A stretch of 64,000 nucleotides of DNA from an uncultured Clostridia bacterium (GTDB lineage: Bacteria > Bacillota > Clostridia > Oscillospirales > Ruminococcaceae), in the NCBI GenBank assembly GCA_945829235.1, contig CALZUA010000006.1, forward strand, positions 1-64,000. The letters are read 5' to 3'. Position 1 is the first letter of the stretch, and each line of letters opens with the position of its first letter. The notes beneath the pieces were generated by a model that saw only the letters and a program-made list of their open reading frames with translations, was not told where the DNA came from and searched no databases. This document shows positions 7,409 to 16,327 of the stretch, piece by piece. The position numbers and the translations under genes were made by a program.

Positions 7409-8899
7409 ATGAAAAAGAAACTAAAAAAGGCAATTAAGGCTGAACTCAACGATAGCCAAAAAGTCTACACCAAAATCGACAGGTATTTTTCAAAGCTCAA
7501 CGAAAAGTATTGTCCGCTTGGAGATGTTCCCGATAAAATCAGAGATACCGGTGATAACTTTATCTGTTTTGGCAAAAAAGATGGTTCTCCGGTCGGGCAT
7601 AAAGCGGGTCTTGATGGTCACGGAGCAGTTTTTGGAGGTAGTGGAAAGGGAAAAACCTCAAAATTTGCTGTTCCAACACTTTTAACCTGGAAAGGCGCAA
7701 TGGTCTGTACGGATATTAAGGGCGAGATGTCTGACTGGTATAGGTTTTTCCGATGTAAAAAAATGGTGAAACGCAAAATGATTGTATTTGACCCGGAAGA
7801 CGAAAAATGCCCAAGGTATGACCCCTTTGTACTGATTGACAAATATCCCAATGATAAAATTGCGATCATTTCCTCAATCGTACTAATACTTATTCCTACT
7901 AAAGATGGAGCATTCCTTGAATACAATTTCTGGACAAAAAGCGCACAGACTTTTTTGAAGGCCGCGCTTCTGTATCGGTATAACTGTAACGATAGTTTTA
8001 TTGACGCAATTAAGTATATTCAGACTACCAGCATAACAGAATTGTTGCATGAGATTAAGAAATATGATGCGGAGGCCAGTGAAATTATCGGTGATAGCAT
8101 TGAGAAAAACGTTTATCTCCTCTCAAGCATTGATATTGACATACATAATGCTCTTGAAGTGTTCTGTGACCCGTATATTTCCAAAGCCATTGACAGAGAC
8201 TCAGCCCCGAACAACAAGATTCTGACATGGGATATGGTAAATACATACAACATCTTCCTGAAACTTCCTTCCGAAAAAATAATACACTGGAAGCCTGTTT
8301 TCAACATTATGTATTCACAGCTTATCTTCACATTGAATAAGCGCAAGGAGAAATACTCTTATGGAGGTGAAAACAATATGCAGACACTTCTTCTGATGGA
8401 CGAGTTCGCTAGTTTCGGAAAAATACCAGGATTCGAGAAGGACATCTCAACTTTACGCAGTAAGAGCGTAAATATATTCATTATTCTTCAAAGCCTTGCA
8501 CAGCTTGATAGAATATACGGTGAAGACATACGCAAGGAGATAATGGACAACTGTTGTCATAACCTTATTCTTGGCTGTAATGACAACGATACCAGGAAGT
8601 ACTTTTCTGAACTGATAGGTACTCACGATGAGCTTAAGTTTTCCCTTAATACAACTTTCAGCAATGGCAGTAAATGCTTATCAAGAACTGTCATGAAAGA
8701 AAAAGTTGTTACCATTGAGCCGCATGAATTAGGAGCGCTTGAGGATATCATTGTAATTTCAGAGGGGCATCCTTATCGGCTTGAAAAATTTGAATTATCA
8801 CCAAAATTGTATCGAGAATACAAGATCATCCAAATGATGAGACAAAACCCACAAATTATGGCTATTGCCGGGAGGAATTATTATGGAAACAACAAGTGA
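7409..8899 (+). CDS. VirD4/TraG-type coupling protein (T4CP)
   Basis: 496 residues. Walker A GGSGKGKT at ~76-83 follows the VFGGSG pattern typical of VirD4/TraG ATPases. Walker B is LLLMDEFASFGK near 325-336, followed by LRSKSVNIFIILQSLAQL. Coupling proteins bring the relaxase-DNA complex to a type IV secretion channel. The usual N-terminal membrane segments of VirD4 are absent: the protein starts with a Lys-rich soluble stretch, as in soluble T4CPs of small mobilizable elements. GGAGG precedes the ATG. Its 3' end overlaps the next gene by 17 bp. Confidence 0.88.
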   Translation: MKKKLKKAIKAELNDSQKVYTKIDRYFSKLNEKYCPLGDVPDKIRDTGDNFICFGKKDGSPVGHKAGLDGHGAVFGGSGKGKTSKFAVPTLLTWKGAMVCTDIKGEMSDWYRFFRCKKMVKRKMIVFDPEDEKCPRYDPFVLIDKYPNDKIAIISSIVLILIPTKDGAFLEYNFWTKSAQTFLKAALLYRYNCNDSFIDAIKYIQTTSITELLHEIKKYDAEASEIIGDSIEKNVYLLSSIDIDIHNALEVFCDPYISKAIDRDSAPNNKILTWDMVNTYNIFLKLPSEKIIHWKPVFNIMYSQLIFTLNKRKEKYSYGGENNMQTLLLMDEFASFGKIPGFEKDISTLRSKSVNIFIILQSLAQLDRIYGEDIRKEIMDNCCHNLILGCNDNDTRKYFSELIGTHDELKFSLNTTFSNGSKCLSRTVMKEKVVTIEPHELGALEDIIVISEGHPYRLEKFELSPKLYREYKIIQMMRQNPQIMAIAGRNYYGNNK

Positions 8900-9494
8900 A
8901 AGAATGCTGCGTCTTAGTATTGAAAAGCGCCAGCATTATCAAGACAAAATCAAGAAAAAGGCAACGTTTGAACACCGCCGTACATATACTATCGGTCAGA
9001 TGGTTATAGATTCTCTTGATAATATCCCCGACTATGTTCAAAAACCTGATGGAACAAAGGTTATTTACCTTTCTCGATTCGAAAAGTGTGTAAAGACGCT
9101 GTCTGAAAAAGCCACCATCCACAGATTACTTTCGTCTGCATCTCCCATAACTAATTTCGATGTCAATTCGCTCGCGAACGAATTGTGTGAACTGTTTAAG
9201 AACAGTACTACGAATACGAAGTCAGTAAATACACGAATCGGGGTTGTACCGGAAGAAGACCGTGTAAGCAAATACACCGACAAATGCCACATTCTCAAGA
9301 GGAGAAGATATCTTGTTGGAAAGATTATGCTTCACTATTTTCACGAACTTCCTTCTCTTACGGATGAAACCAATGAGGAATACAGGAAAAAGCTTGAACG
9401 GTTTAAGGAAATCTTGTTCCTAATAAATTACTGCGCAAAGATGATTTCAAGCGACGCTATCTGGAAAAACAGCGAAAAGGAGAATTTACAATGA
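8883..9494 (+). CDS. Unknown protein of mobilization module
   Basis: A 203-residue basic, mostly helical protein without signal or membrane segments. Start chosen at METTSERM (8883), because GGGAGGAA lies 6 nt upstream within the coupling-protein gene. It overlaps the T4CP stop and its own stop overlaps the relaxase start (ATGA). The tight coupling between T4CP and relaxase suggests a relaxosome accessory or coupling adaptor. I do not recognise the family. Confidence 0.6.
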   Translation: METTSERMLRLSIEKRQHYQDKIKKKATFEHRRTYTIGQMVIDSLDNIPDYVQKPDGTKVIYLSRFEKCVKTLSEKATIHRLLSSASPITNFDVNSLANELCELFKNSTTNTKSVNTRIGVVPEEDRVSKYTDKCHILKRRRYLVGKIMLHYFHELPSLTDETNEEYRKKLERFKEILFLINYCAKMISSDAIWKNSEKENLQ

Positions 9495-10252
9495 GTTATT
9501 ATAATTGCAATGTAAGTATTGTTCAACGTTCGAAGGGAAAGAGCTTTGCAGGAGCTCTTTCCTATATCAGCGGGAATAATATCAAGGACATTCGTTCAGG
9601 AAAGAGCCGCTATTATGAGCGTAATGATGTATGGAACTGTAAAATTTACTGTCCCGAAAACACGCCCGAAAGAATGCGGACTCTTCAGGGACTTAGTGAT
9701 ACGGTAGAGCTGGCAGAAAACAGAAAAAACTCGCAAGTTGCAAGGTCGATTATCTTCGCACTCCCTAAAGAACTTACTTTTGATGAGCTTGAGAGAATAG
9801 TTGATAATTTTGCTATTAAAAACTTTGCTAATAGCGGGCTTATCGCAGTTGCTGCAATTCATATGGGCAAAAACAAGAAAGACACAAGCAGGAATAATCC
9901 ACATGCGCATATTCTGGTAACTATGCGTAAGGTTGACGACAATGGCTTCTGTAAAACCAAGGACCGAGAACACAACCGGAAGGATTCCTTGAACCAATGG
10001 CGAGAGTCTCTTGAAAGAGAAATAAATCGTGCATATGAACGAAACAATATGCCTGAACGCGTTTCCTCAAAAAGCTATAAAGTTCAGGGAAGAACAGATG
10101 TCAAACCCAGGAAACGCCTCACCAGAGATGAATGGGAAAGGCTGAACCGAAATGGCGAAAGAATCGATGTTTACCGTGAGCATCTGGAACAGCGCAAACT
10201 CGAGAAGGAAAAAAAGCAAGAACGTATGCGTAATTTCGAAAGAATGTTCTAA
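9491..10252 (+). CDS. MobA/MobL-family relaxase
   Basis: 253 residues. The N-terminus (YYNCNVSIVQRSKGKSF, ALSYISG) and the HUH metal motif NPHAHILVTMR at ~135-145 mark the MobA/MobL relaxases, which nick oriT and pilot the strand. Later motifs RESLEREINRAYERN and VSSKSYKVQGR are also typical. The C-terminus ends soon after the nuclease domain in a charged coiled tail (EHLEQRKLEKEKKQ), so no primase or helicase domain is present. The start overlaps the previous stop by 4 bp. Confidence 0.85.
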   Translation: MSYYNCNVSIVQRSKGKSFAGALSYISGNNIKDIRSGKSRYYERNDVWNCKIYCPENTPERMRTLQGLSDTVELAENRKNSQVARSIIFALPKELTFDELERIVDNFAIKNFANSGLIAVAAIHMGKNKKDTSRNNPHAHILVTMRKVDDNGFCKTKDREHNRKDSLNQWRESLEREINRAYERNNMPERVSSKSYKVQGRTDVKPRKRLTRDEWERLNRNGERIDVYREHLEQRKLEKEKKQERMRNFERMF

Positions 10253-10271
10253 AGAAAGGAAGCGACTTACT

Positions 10272-10340
10272 ATGAGATACTTTGCCAAAGAAGTCAAAGT
10301 CGATATGTCTGATATCCTTCCGGAATACAAACCTCCGTAA
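10272..10340 (+). CDS. 22-residue ORF after relaxase
   Basis: ATG at 10272 preceded by GAAAGGAAG encodes MRYFAKEVKVDMSDI plus LPEYKPP, then TAA. It lies 19 bp after the relaxase stop in the same direction. The ribosome site is convincing but the peptide is tiny, so it may be a leader or a relic. No function can be given. Confidence 0.3.
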   Translation: MRYFAKEVKVDMSDILPEYKPP

Positions 10341-10466
10341 TATGTTGAGTTTGGTATCAGGCTTATTTGCAACTATATATTCTCTATGCAGTAGACCGGG
10401 ATATAACGGCTACTATAAATAATGTGATTAACCGCCTTAGTAGCGGTGGAAAGGATGTAATATAAT

Positions 10467-10706
10467 ATGGCAGAACAAACAACAAGAAAACTTCCTAAAA
10501 TGCTTACAGCAAAGGAAGTCGGACAATACCTCAGAATCTCCAAAAACAAGCTCTATGGTCTAATGAAATCCCGCTCATTCCCCTCTGTAAAAATCGGCGG
10601 CCGATACTATGTTGACGAGGATATGCTCCGAAAATGGATAATCCAGAAGAGCAGAGAGAAGGAAAAGGCATCGGTTTTGTTTAATTTCTGGGGAGGTATG
10701 GCATAA
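10467..10706 (+). CDS. xis: Excisionase-like HTH DNA-binding protein
   Basis: 79 residues with a MerR/excisionase-type winged helix: LTAKEVGQYLRISKNKLYGLMKSRSFPSVKIGGRYYVD, then EDMLRKWI. Small proteins of this kind precede the integrase in Tn916-like elements and direct excision. The stop codon overlaps the integrase ATG (TAATG), so the two are translationally coupled. Confidence in the DNA-binding fold is high; the role as Xis rests on position. Confidence 0.8.
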   Translation: MAEQTTRKLPKMLTAKEVGQYLRISKNKLYGLMKSRSFPSVKIGGRYYVDEDMLRKWIIQKSREKEKASVLFNFWGGMA

Positions 10707-11863
10707 TGGCAAGAAGACGTGAAAAAGGTCTCGGTAGTTTATATCGAGACAAGGACGGCAACTGGATAGGTCAGGTTGATAAGGGCGTAACCGACAATGG
10801 AGTACGTCTTTACAAACGCTTCAAAGGCAAAACCAAAGCGGAGGTCAAAGAAAAGATAGACCGTTATATCACATGCGTGAAAGACGGAACTATTGCTCTT
10901 GACGGATATTATCTTGACGACTATCTTCGCGGCTGGCTTGAGCATATCAAGAGACCAAATCTGAAACCGGGCTCCTATGACCGAGCCATGACGACCATCA
11001 GAAAGCATATCATTCCGTTCATAGGTCACTATTATGTTACCGACCTGACCGCGAAAATAATTCAGGTTGAACTTATTGATGCCCTATATAATAAAGGTCT
11101 CTCCTACTCCTCGATAAAAAAGGCGTTTGATTACCTCAGCGCTTCTCTCAACTATGCCGTGGACTCGGGGAAACTAAACCGAAACCCTTGCAGACTTATC
11201 AAGCTGGAATCAAAACAGCATTCTCCAAAGCAAACCCGTTTCCTTGATGATAACGAGATAAAGGCTTTTATTGAAGCAGCGAATTCACGCTTTGCAAACG
11301 GGGTGCCTAAAATCAAGGTCAGAAAGTTGCTGATTCTAGCCCTTAATACAGGGCTTCGTGTAGGTGAGCTTTGCGCTCTGAAATGGACTGATATTGATTT
11401 TAGCAAAAAGAGTATGACAGTCTGTCGAAATGTTACCGATACATACAACTACACCAATGCCACAAAGCAACGAAAGAAAGTCCATCTGGTTCAGAACAGC
11501 ACGAAATCCCGTGACAGGGTAGTTCCTCTCAACAGGACGGCTTTTTCACTCCTCAGAGAGATGTATGAAGAAGCTGAGGATAAATCGGGTTATATTGCAG
11601 GTGGTCCAAAGCCCGGCAATATCAACACGATGATAAAGAACTACAAAAGGGCATGTGAAATCGCAGGAATAAAGGAGCCCCACGGCTTTCACACACTTCG
11701 GCACACATTTGCATCGAGGTTGTTCCGTAAGGGTGTAGATGTTAAGGTGGTATCCTCTATTCTCGGTCACAGCGACACCGGTTTCACCTATAACACCTAT
11801 ATTCATCTTATAGAAGAACAGGCACAGGCAGCTGTTGAACTTCTTGATGAAGAGGATGAATAA
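10706..11863 (+). CDS. int: Tyrosine integrase, Tn916/phage family
   Basis: 385 residues. The N-terminal arm-binding domain begins RREKGLGSLYRDKDGNWIGQ, followed by a SAM-like core-binding domain. In the catalytic domain, Arg is in TGLRVGELCALKW (~215), the HxLRH box is HGFHTLRHTFAS (~328), the second His in ILGHSD, and the nucleophile Tyr in NTYIHL (~364). All catalytic residues are present and length is normal, so the enzyme should be active. It is the last gene of the module and is followed by a strong terminator. Confidence 0.93.
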   Translation: MARRREKGLGSLYRDKDGNWIGQVDKGVTDNGVRLYKRFKGKTKAEVKEKIDRYITCVKDGTIALDGYYLDDYLRGWLEHIKRPNLKPGSYDRAMTTIRKHIIPFIGHYYVTDLTAKIIQVELIDALYNKGLSYSSIKKAFDYLSASLNYAVDSGKLNRNPCRLIKLESKQHSPKQTRFLDDNEIKAFIEAANSRFANGVPKIKVRKLLILALNTGLRVGELCALKWTDIDFSKKSMTVCRNVTDTYNYTNATKQRKKVHLVQNSTKSRDRVVPLNRTAFSLLREMYEEAEDKSGYIAGGPKPGNINTMIKNYKRACEIAGIKEPHGFHTLRHTFASRLFRKGVDVKVVSSILGHSDTGFTYNTYIHLIEEQAQAAVELLDEEDE

Positions 11864-11870
11864 CAAAAAT

Positions 11871-11916
11871 ACCTCCGGCACACCCAAAACGGGAAATGCC
11901 GGAGGTGATTTTTTTA
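11871..11916 (+). terminator. Terminator after integrase
   Basis: A 10-bp stem ACCTCCGGCA/TGCCGGAGGT (11871-11880, 11897-11906) is followed by GATTTTTTT on the plus strand, 8 bp after the integrase stop. Confidence 0.85.
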
Positions 11917-11992
11917 GTTTTGGACCAGACAATTTCTTCCTTTTTGTCAGAAAACCGGCTTTTCACAACGGCAGCAAGTCAAGCAGATACTA

Positions 11993-13447
11993 TCATTCAC
12001 TATCGCAGCCTTTATACCCATTTTTTTCAGCATGACCCAGCAGATATAGAAACGCGAATGCAGGAATGCGTATCATCTTCACCCCGCTTGGAGTATTGTG
12101 AATTCCATAATCATCAGAGCGCTTTGTAACCACAAATGCAACAGAAGCCTTATCTGCAAGCTGGCATATCATGCTGTTGTCAGGTATCGGTGCTTCCTCC
12201 CGATACTTAACTTCTATTATCATATTCTTGATGCTTGGGTACTCAACAACGATATCAATTTCCTTGTCACCGCTTCCTCCACGGTTGTAACCAACCGAGG
12301 TTGCTTTCTGGTAGTAGAAGGTCGAAACGTGCTTATATACGGCAGTTTCAACCACCTTCCCCATTTCCGTAGGATTTGTCAGCAAATCATTGTCCATGAG
12401 TACTGCATTCCTTATGGCAGCGTCAGCAATATAGATTTTTGGACTGGATTTGAGAATCTTCTTTCCGGTCATATCAATCGGCCAGCTCTGATAAATCAGA
12501 TTTGCGCTCTCAAGGTAGTGAATATAGTTTTCTACAGTTGGACGGCTTACTCCCTGAAGTTCCTTAGTAAGCGTTTCAATATTAACCACTTCAGAAGAAA
12601 CACTGCACAAATAGAGGAATATCCGCTCAAGCTCAATAGGACTTCTTATGCTGTATAAAGATGGCAGGTCTCTTTTCAGGACCTTATCCACAACATCATC
12701 TCGCATAATCTGCTGAGCAAGCAAGTCATTGTTTGCCAGCGCAAGCTCCGGAAACCCGCCAACCTGCAAATATCTTGCGAAATGCTTCTGTATATTTCCA
12801 AGCTTTAGCATTATTTCTGTCTGTGCCTGTCTGGAAATTATTCTGAAGCTGCTAGGCTTAATGTCTTTCAAAAGGTCTGGCTTTTCAACCTTCATAAGCT
12901 CGCAATACTCATAAAATGACAGTGTGGGAACACTTATCACAGACCACCTTCCGGCACCGCTTTCAATCTTTCCATTTACAAGAGCCGGACTTGCCGAACC
13001 GGTTGCAACCATCTTGGTTTCGGGCTGGGTATCATATATTGTTTTGAGCCATTGATCCCAGTTTTGAGCATATCGGATTTCATCGAAGAAATAATATACA
13101 TTCTGCGTCGGGCTGACGTTCTCGTGGTAGCACTCCAGAATATCATTCAGGTCGCTTAACTTAAGCATTGGATGGTCCAACGATATAAACACGATATCCT
13201 TTGGAGATATTCCTCGTTTAATCAGCGTGTCAATCATCTGATACTGTATCGTAGTCTTTCCGACTCGACGAGTTCCGGTAAGAACCACTATACGTCGAAT
13301 ATCTTTCAGGTCCAGCATTTTCATAGCTTCATAGTATGCAAAACGCTTATATTCCTTTGTAAGCAGTGGGTTTGATGTTCCGGTTGACCACCAAGGGTTG
13401 AATGCTGAAAGTACCTTGAAAATCTTTTCCTTTGATGTAATAGCCAT
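11993..13447 (-). CDS. AAA ATPase with C-terminal DUF4143 domain
   Basis: About 484 residues; start at MAITSKEK with AAGGAGGGG upstream. Walker A is GTRRVGKTT (~60), Walker B is VYYFFDEIRYAQNW, and the sensor region is KMVATGSAS. The C-terminal third (DTGR-like VVETAVYKHV, GSGDKEIDIVVEY, IIEVKYRE) is the DUF4143 domain with a PD-(D/E)XK-like core ID..EVK. Such ATPases are very common in anaerobes, often on mobile DNA, and have no agreed function. It faces the integrase and could be cargo of the element. Confidence 0.85.
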   Translation of the reverse strand: MAITSKEKIFKVLSAFNPWWSTGTSNPLLTKEYKRFAYYEAMKMLDLKDIRRIVVLTGTRRVGKTTIQYQMIDTLIKRGISPKDIVFISLDHPMLKLSDLNDILECYHENVSPTQNVYYFFDEIRYAQNWDQWLKTIYDTQPETKMVATGSASPALVNGKIESGAGRWSVISVPTLSFYEYCELMKVEKPDLLKDIKPSSFRIISRQAQTEIMLKLGNIQKHFARYLQVGGFPELALANNDLLAQQIMRDDVVDKVLKRDLPSLYSIRSPIELERIFLYLCSVSSEVVNIETLTKELQGVSRPTVENYIHYLESANLIYQSWPIDMTGKKILKSSPKIYIADAAIRNAVLMDNDLLTNPTEMGKVVETAVYKHVSTFYYQKATSVGYNRGGSGDKEIDIVVEYPSIKNMIIEVKYREEAPIPDNSMICQLADKASVAFVVTKRSDDYGIHNTPSGVKMIRIPAFAFLYLLGHAEKNGYKGCDSE

Positions 13448-13837
13448 TTGCACCCCTCCTTGTTATTATTATAAACTATAATTTGCAAAAAGTCAAGAAT
13501 TATTCTAAATATACTTGAAATAATTTTACGATTTATTCTAAATATACTTTTTATTGTTGCGTATCACAATGGAATATCAACCAACATACTCTCCGGCAAC
13601 AGAAAGTGGTTTTATGAAGCAAAGTATTAAATTCTCGCAGAAGAATTATGCCAATTTTGTCCAAATTTGCAAAAAATAGAAGGTACGTTTTTGCGAAGAA
13701 TTTGGTGAGTCAATAGTGAGTCTATTTTCAGAATATCATACATAAAAGAGCAATTTAAATACCAAATATTGTAAAGTCCAAATCTGATTAACAAACCGGT
13801 TTGCAGCGGACACAAGTCGCTCAAATGGCTTTATAAA
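13448..13837. other. AT-rich intergenic region between ATPase and tRNA operon
   Basis: Roughly 390 bp with no credible gene. GATTAACAAA at ~13786 matches ten bases of the inverted repeat near 7182, but the match is too short to call an attachment site. The right end of the mobile element could lie here. Confidence 0.35.
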
Positions 13838-13868
13838 GCGAAAACTCCCGACTAATTATCGGGAGTTT
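13838..13868 (-). terminator. Terminator of the tRNA operon
   Basis: A perfect 10-bp stem AAACTCCCGA/TCGGGAGTTT (13842-13851, 13859-13868) is followed on the minus strand by TTTTCGC, one base past the last tRNA. Confidence 0.8.
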
Positions 13869-13869
13869 G

Positions 13870-13944
13870 TGGTTGGGATAGCAGGATTTGAACCTGCGGG
13901 TGAGGGAGTCAAAGTCCCTTGCCTTACCGCTTGGCGATATCCCA
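13870..13944 (-). tRNA. tRNA-Gln (TTG)
   Basis: The cloverleaf reads cleanly: acceptor TGGGATA/TATCCCA, anticodon stem AGGGA/TCCCT around CTTTGAC, T-arm GCAGG-TTCAAAT-CCTGC, discriminator A and encoded CCA. The loop gives anticodon UUG. It is the last of four tRNAs on the minus strand. Confidence 0.93.
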
Positions 13945-14001
13945 GAATTTTAACAAAAGAGGTTAGAAGAAAGCGCTCTCACTTCTAACCTCTGATATTT
14001 G

Positions 14002-14079
14002 TGGGGTGGGGAGTGGGAATCGAACCCACGGTCTTCGGGACCACAATCCGACGCTTTAACCGACTAAGCTATACCCACC
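14002..14079 (-). tRNA. tRNA-His (GTG)
   Basis: The anticodon loop TTGTGGT gives GUG. The extra 5' G at position -1 pairs with discriminator C73, the tRNA-His identity mark. The T-arm is GTGGG-TTCGATT-CCCAC and CCA is encoded. There is one acceptor mismatch. Second from last in the tRNA operon. Confidence 0.92.
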
Positions 14080-14117
14080 ATAAAAGAAGCCGAAAACACT
14101 TGCATTTTCGGTTCAAA

Positions 14118-14194
<77 letters not shown>

Positions 14195-14251
14195 ACATCA
14201 GCTAAAAATTAAACGAGAGCGATTTTGAACCCGCTACCCGTTTCTATAAAA

Positions 14252-14325
14252 TGGAGCGGGTGATGGGAATCGAACCCACGCGACCAGCTTGGAAGGCTGG
14301 GATTCTACCATTGAACTACACCCGC
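14252..14325 (-). tRNA. tRNA-Gly (TCC)
   Basis: Acceptor GCGGGTG/CACCCGC, anticodon loop CTTCCAA within stem CCAGC/GCTGG gives UCC. The T-arm is GTGGG-TTCGATT-CCCAT with encoded CCA. First gene of the tRNA operon. Confidence 0.93.
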
Positions 14326-14792
14326 ATTTCAACGCTTTATTATTATATCACTTTTTTTCCTGTTTGTCAAGCACTTTTCGCAATTTTTTTCAAAAAATTA
14401 CTGTTCAGTGGGAACATTGTGTTTTGGTAACTTTTACAGTACGGATTTTCGGGGAACTCTTTGGCAAATAACGCCGGTTTATCCGTGAACAACGCTTCCT
14501 TTTGACGAACAGAACAGGCTTCTGCCACTAACTTTCTTTGAGAAAACTTTTCCCCTGCATTTTTCGGTATTAAACCGAAAAATGCTCGTGGAGGTTGTTT
14601 GTGTTGAATTTTGATTTTGTCGCTTCGCTCCAGTGCCTCCGGCGGCCAGAAACCTTTTTCTGAAGAAAAAGGTTTCAAGACTTTGATGAGCGCTACTACA
14701 GAAAAAAGTTGACAAGGTAAAGCAACGGGATATGACAAAGTGGCATTGTGAGATACACAGTGCCACTTTCTTACAAATGTGACTATACAGAT
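14326..14792. repeat. Intergenic region with three long hairpins (REP-like)
   Basis: There is no gene in ~470 bp, but three palindromes: GCATTTTTCGGT/ACCGAAAAATGC (14557-14585), GAAACCTTTTTC/GAAAAAGGTTTC (14649-14676) and AAAGTGGCA/TGCCACTTT with additional inner pairs (14737-14769). The segment CTCCGGCGGCCA just before the second hairpin, followed by an A/T-rich CCTTTTTC arm, recalls intergenic REP-like elements I associate with gut Oscillospirales. The region separates the tRNA operon promoter from the ABC operon end. Confidence 0.5.
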
Positions 14793-14819
14793 AAACACCC
14801 CGCAGATATCGGGGTGTTC
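14793..14819 (-). terminator. Terminator of the ABC exporter operon
   Basis: Stem AACACCCCG/CGGGGTGTT (14794-14802, 14810-14818) lies six bases after the ATPase stop; on the minus strand TTTATCT follows, a weak U-tract. Confidence 0.65.
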
Positions 14820-14824
14820 TCCAT

Positions 14825-15466
14825 TTATCTCACTTTTTCAAGCCTGCCTTTGTCCATCTCGCAGACCGTATCGCAAAGCACATCAATATCTTCAGCCGAA
14901 TGCGAAGCAATCAAAATTGTTTTCCCCTGCGATTTCAGGTCAAGCAAATATTGTCGCATATCAGCAACTCCGTCCTTATCAAGCCCGTTCATCGGCTCGT
15001 CTAAAATCAGCAAATCGGGATTTTCCATAATCGCCTGAGCAAGTCCCAAACGTTGCCGCATACCGAGCGAATATTTTCCAACGTGCTTCTTGTCGTCGGG
15101 GTTTAATCCTACGCTTTTTATCGCGGCTTTTATTTCTTCCTTGCCGATTTTGTTGTTGATTTTCGCAAGAAATTTCAAATTGTTATACGCGGAATAATTC
15201 GGTAGAAATCCGGGAGTTTCGATAATCACGCCAACGTTTTCCGGAATGTCAACGTCCTTTCCGATAACTTTGCCGTTTACGGAAATCCTTCCCGAAGTAA
15301 CAGGCACGATACCGCAGATACACTTCATCAGCATTGTTTTTCCGCTGCCGTTTCTGCCGATTAAACCGTGAACTTTTCCTTGCTCAAAATCCACGCTTAC
15401 TTGATTTAAGACAGTTGCGTCCTTAAATCTTTTGACAACGTTTTCAATGGTTATTACGTTATCCAA
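14825..15466 (-). CDS. ABC transporter ATP-binding protein
   Basis: 213 residues: Walker A GRNGSGKTM, signature YSLGMRQRLGLAQ, Walker B LLILDEPMNGLD and switch His in ASHSAED. It is like the short ATPases that serve ABC-2 permeases of antimicrobial-peptide export or resistance systems. It directly follows two permease genes and lies in the same direction as a lipoprotein and an AgrC/AgrA-type pair. It powers the exporter; the substrate is unknown. Confidence 0.92.
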   Translation of the reverse strand: MDNVITIENVVKRFKDATVLNQVSVDFEQGKVHGLIGRNGSGKTMLMKCICGIVPVTSGRISVNGKVIGKDVDIPENVGVIIETPGFLPNYSAYNNLKFLAKINNKIGKEEIKAAIKSVGLNPDDKKHVGKYSLGMRQRLGLAQAIMENPDLLILDEPMNGLDKDGVADMRQYLLDLKSQGKTILIASHSAEDIDVLCDTVCEMDKGRLEKVR

Positions 15467-16327
15467 TTACACTCCCTCCTTTGTATCAAGGCTTTTCTTC
15501 CGACCGAATATAAATATCCCCGCAATCAGCATTACGATAAGCCCGCCGTAAACGCACATACAATACGCAAACGAGGGTTTGGCGGTCATATTGCCAACGT
15601 CGATATTGTTTAAGGTGTTCCACGAAATCGGAGAAAATCGAACGTAATCAATCCATCCGCCCATTGCTACTAAAACCGTCCACACCACAAGCAGCGACGA
15701 AATAATAATCCCTATAAAACGAGTATTTGAAACCAGATTGCAGAAAAATACAATCATTCCGAGCAAAACCGCCGACAGCCACGAAGTCAGAAATGTGAAA
15801 AACACCGCCTGAACGGGTGTGAAATACTCAAGAATAATGTTCGGAACGTTAAGGAAATAAGCTTCTGCTGTTGACGCAACATTTGAATTTGCTATCATAT
15901 AAAGCGTTTTTCCCCAATCAAGCGATGGTTCCGCGATAAAGACTGTCGAAATTATTGTAAGAAAGAAAATGAAAAAATAATATAAAGCGCTCGCGGTAAA
16001 AATATACAAAATCTGTCCTAACAGCCACTTTGCACGGCTTATTCTCGTGTAAACGAAAAGCTGATTTTTATCGGTAAACGGCGCGTTGCAGAACATCAGC
16101 AAAACGGGCAGAGTAAAAATGACCTTTGTGTGATATTGAATGTACAAAAACGGGAAAATCCACATTGAAATTTTCGTCCCCAAAAATCCGGCGACTTTTT
16201 GCATATCGTCAACGTAAATTTGAACCATTATTATCAGCAGCGCCGCGATTGTCCACATTCGATAATCGGCTGCCCATTTGCGAAGATTTTGCGCGCAGAT
16301 TGCCCAAACTGCTTTAATTGAACCCAT
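15467..16327 (-). CDS. ABC-2 type permease subunit
   Basis: About 286 residues with six hydrophobic segments. Start at MGSIKAVWAIC (16327) is supported by AAAGGAAAG upstream and overlaps the previous permease gene by 14 bp; an upstream in-frame codon at 16363 has no ribosome site. The Ile/Phe-rich profile and the motif RISRAKWLLGQ fit ABC-2 permeases. It abuts the ATPase gene with no gap. Together with the next gene it forms a heteromeric membrane channel. Confidence 0.82.
   Translation of the reverse strand: MGSIKAVWAICAQNLRKWAADYRMWTIAALLIIMVQIYVDDMQKVAGFLGTKISMWIFPFLYIQYHTKVIFTLPVLLMFCNAPFTDKNQLFVYTRISRAKWLLGQILYIFTASALYYFFIFFLTIISTVFIAEPSLDWGKTLYMIANSNVASTAEAYFLNVPNIILEYFTPVQAVFFTFLTSWLSAVLLGMIVFFCNLVSNTRFIGIIISSLLVVWTVLVAMGGWIDYVRFSPISWNTLNNIDVGNMTAKPSFAYCMCVYGGLIVMLIAGIFIFGRKKSLDTKEGV

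Larger units (their letters stand above)
7181..11918 (+). mobile_element. Integrative mobilizable element (core)
   Basis: Six genes on one strand make a compact mobilization and integration set: VirD4-like coupling protein, unknown accessory protein, MobA/MobL relaxase, a 22-residue ORF, Xis-like protein and Tn916-family tyrosine integrase, closed by a strong terminator. Start codons overlap the preceding stops in most cases. No mating-pore (VirB4/VirB6) genes are present, so it would need a helper conjugative system. The ends given are the inverted repeat and the terminator, not proven att sites; the AAA ATPase to 13447 could be cargo. Confidence 0.7.

Noticed and set aside
13786..13796. Attachment-site repeat matching the inverted repeat at 7182
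   Set aside because: Only GATTAACAAA matches; ten AT-rich bases in this composition are expected by chance and the flanks do not align.
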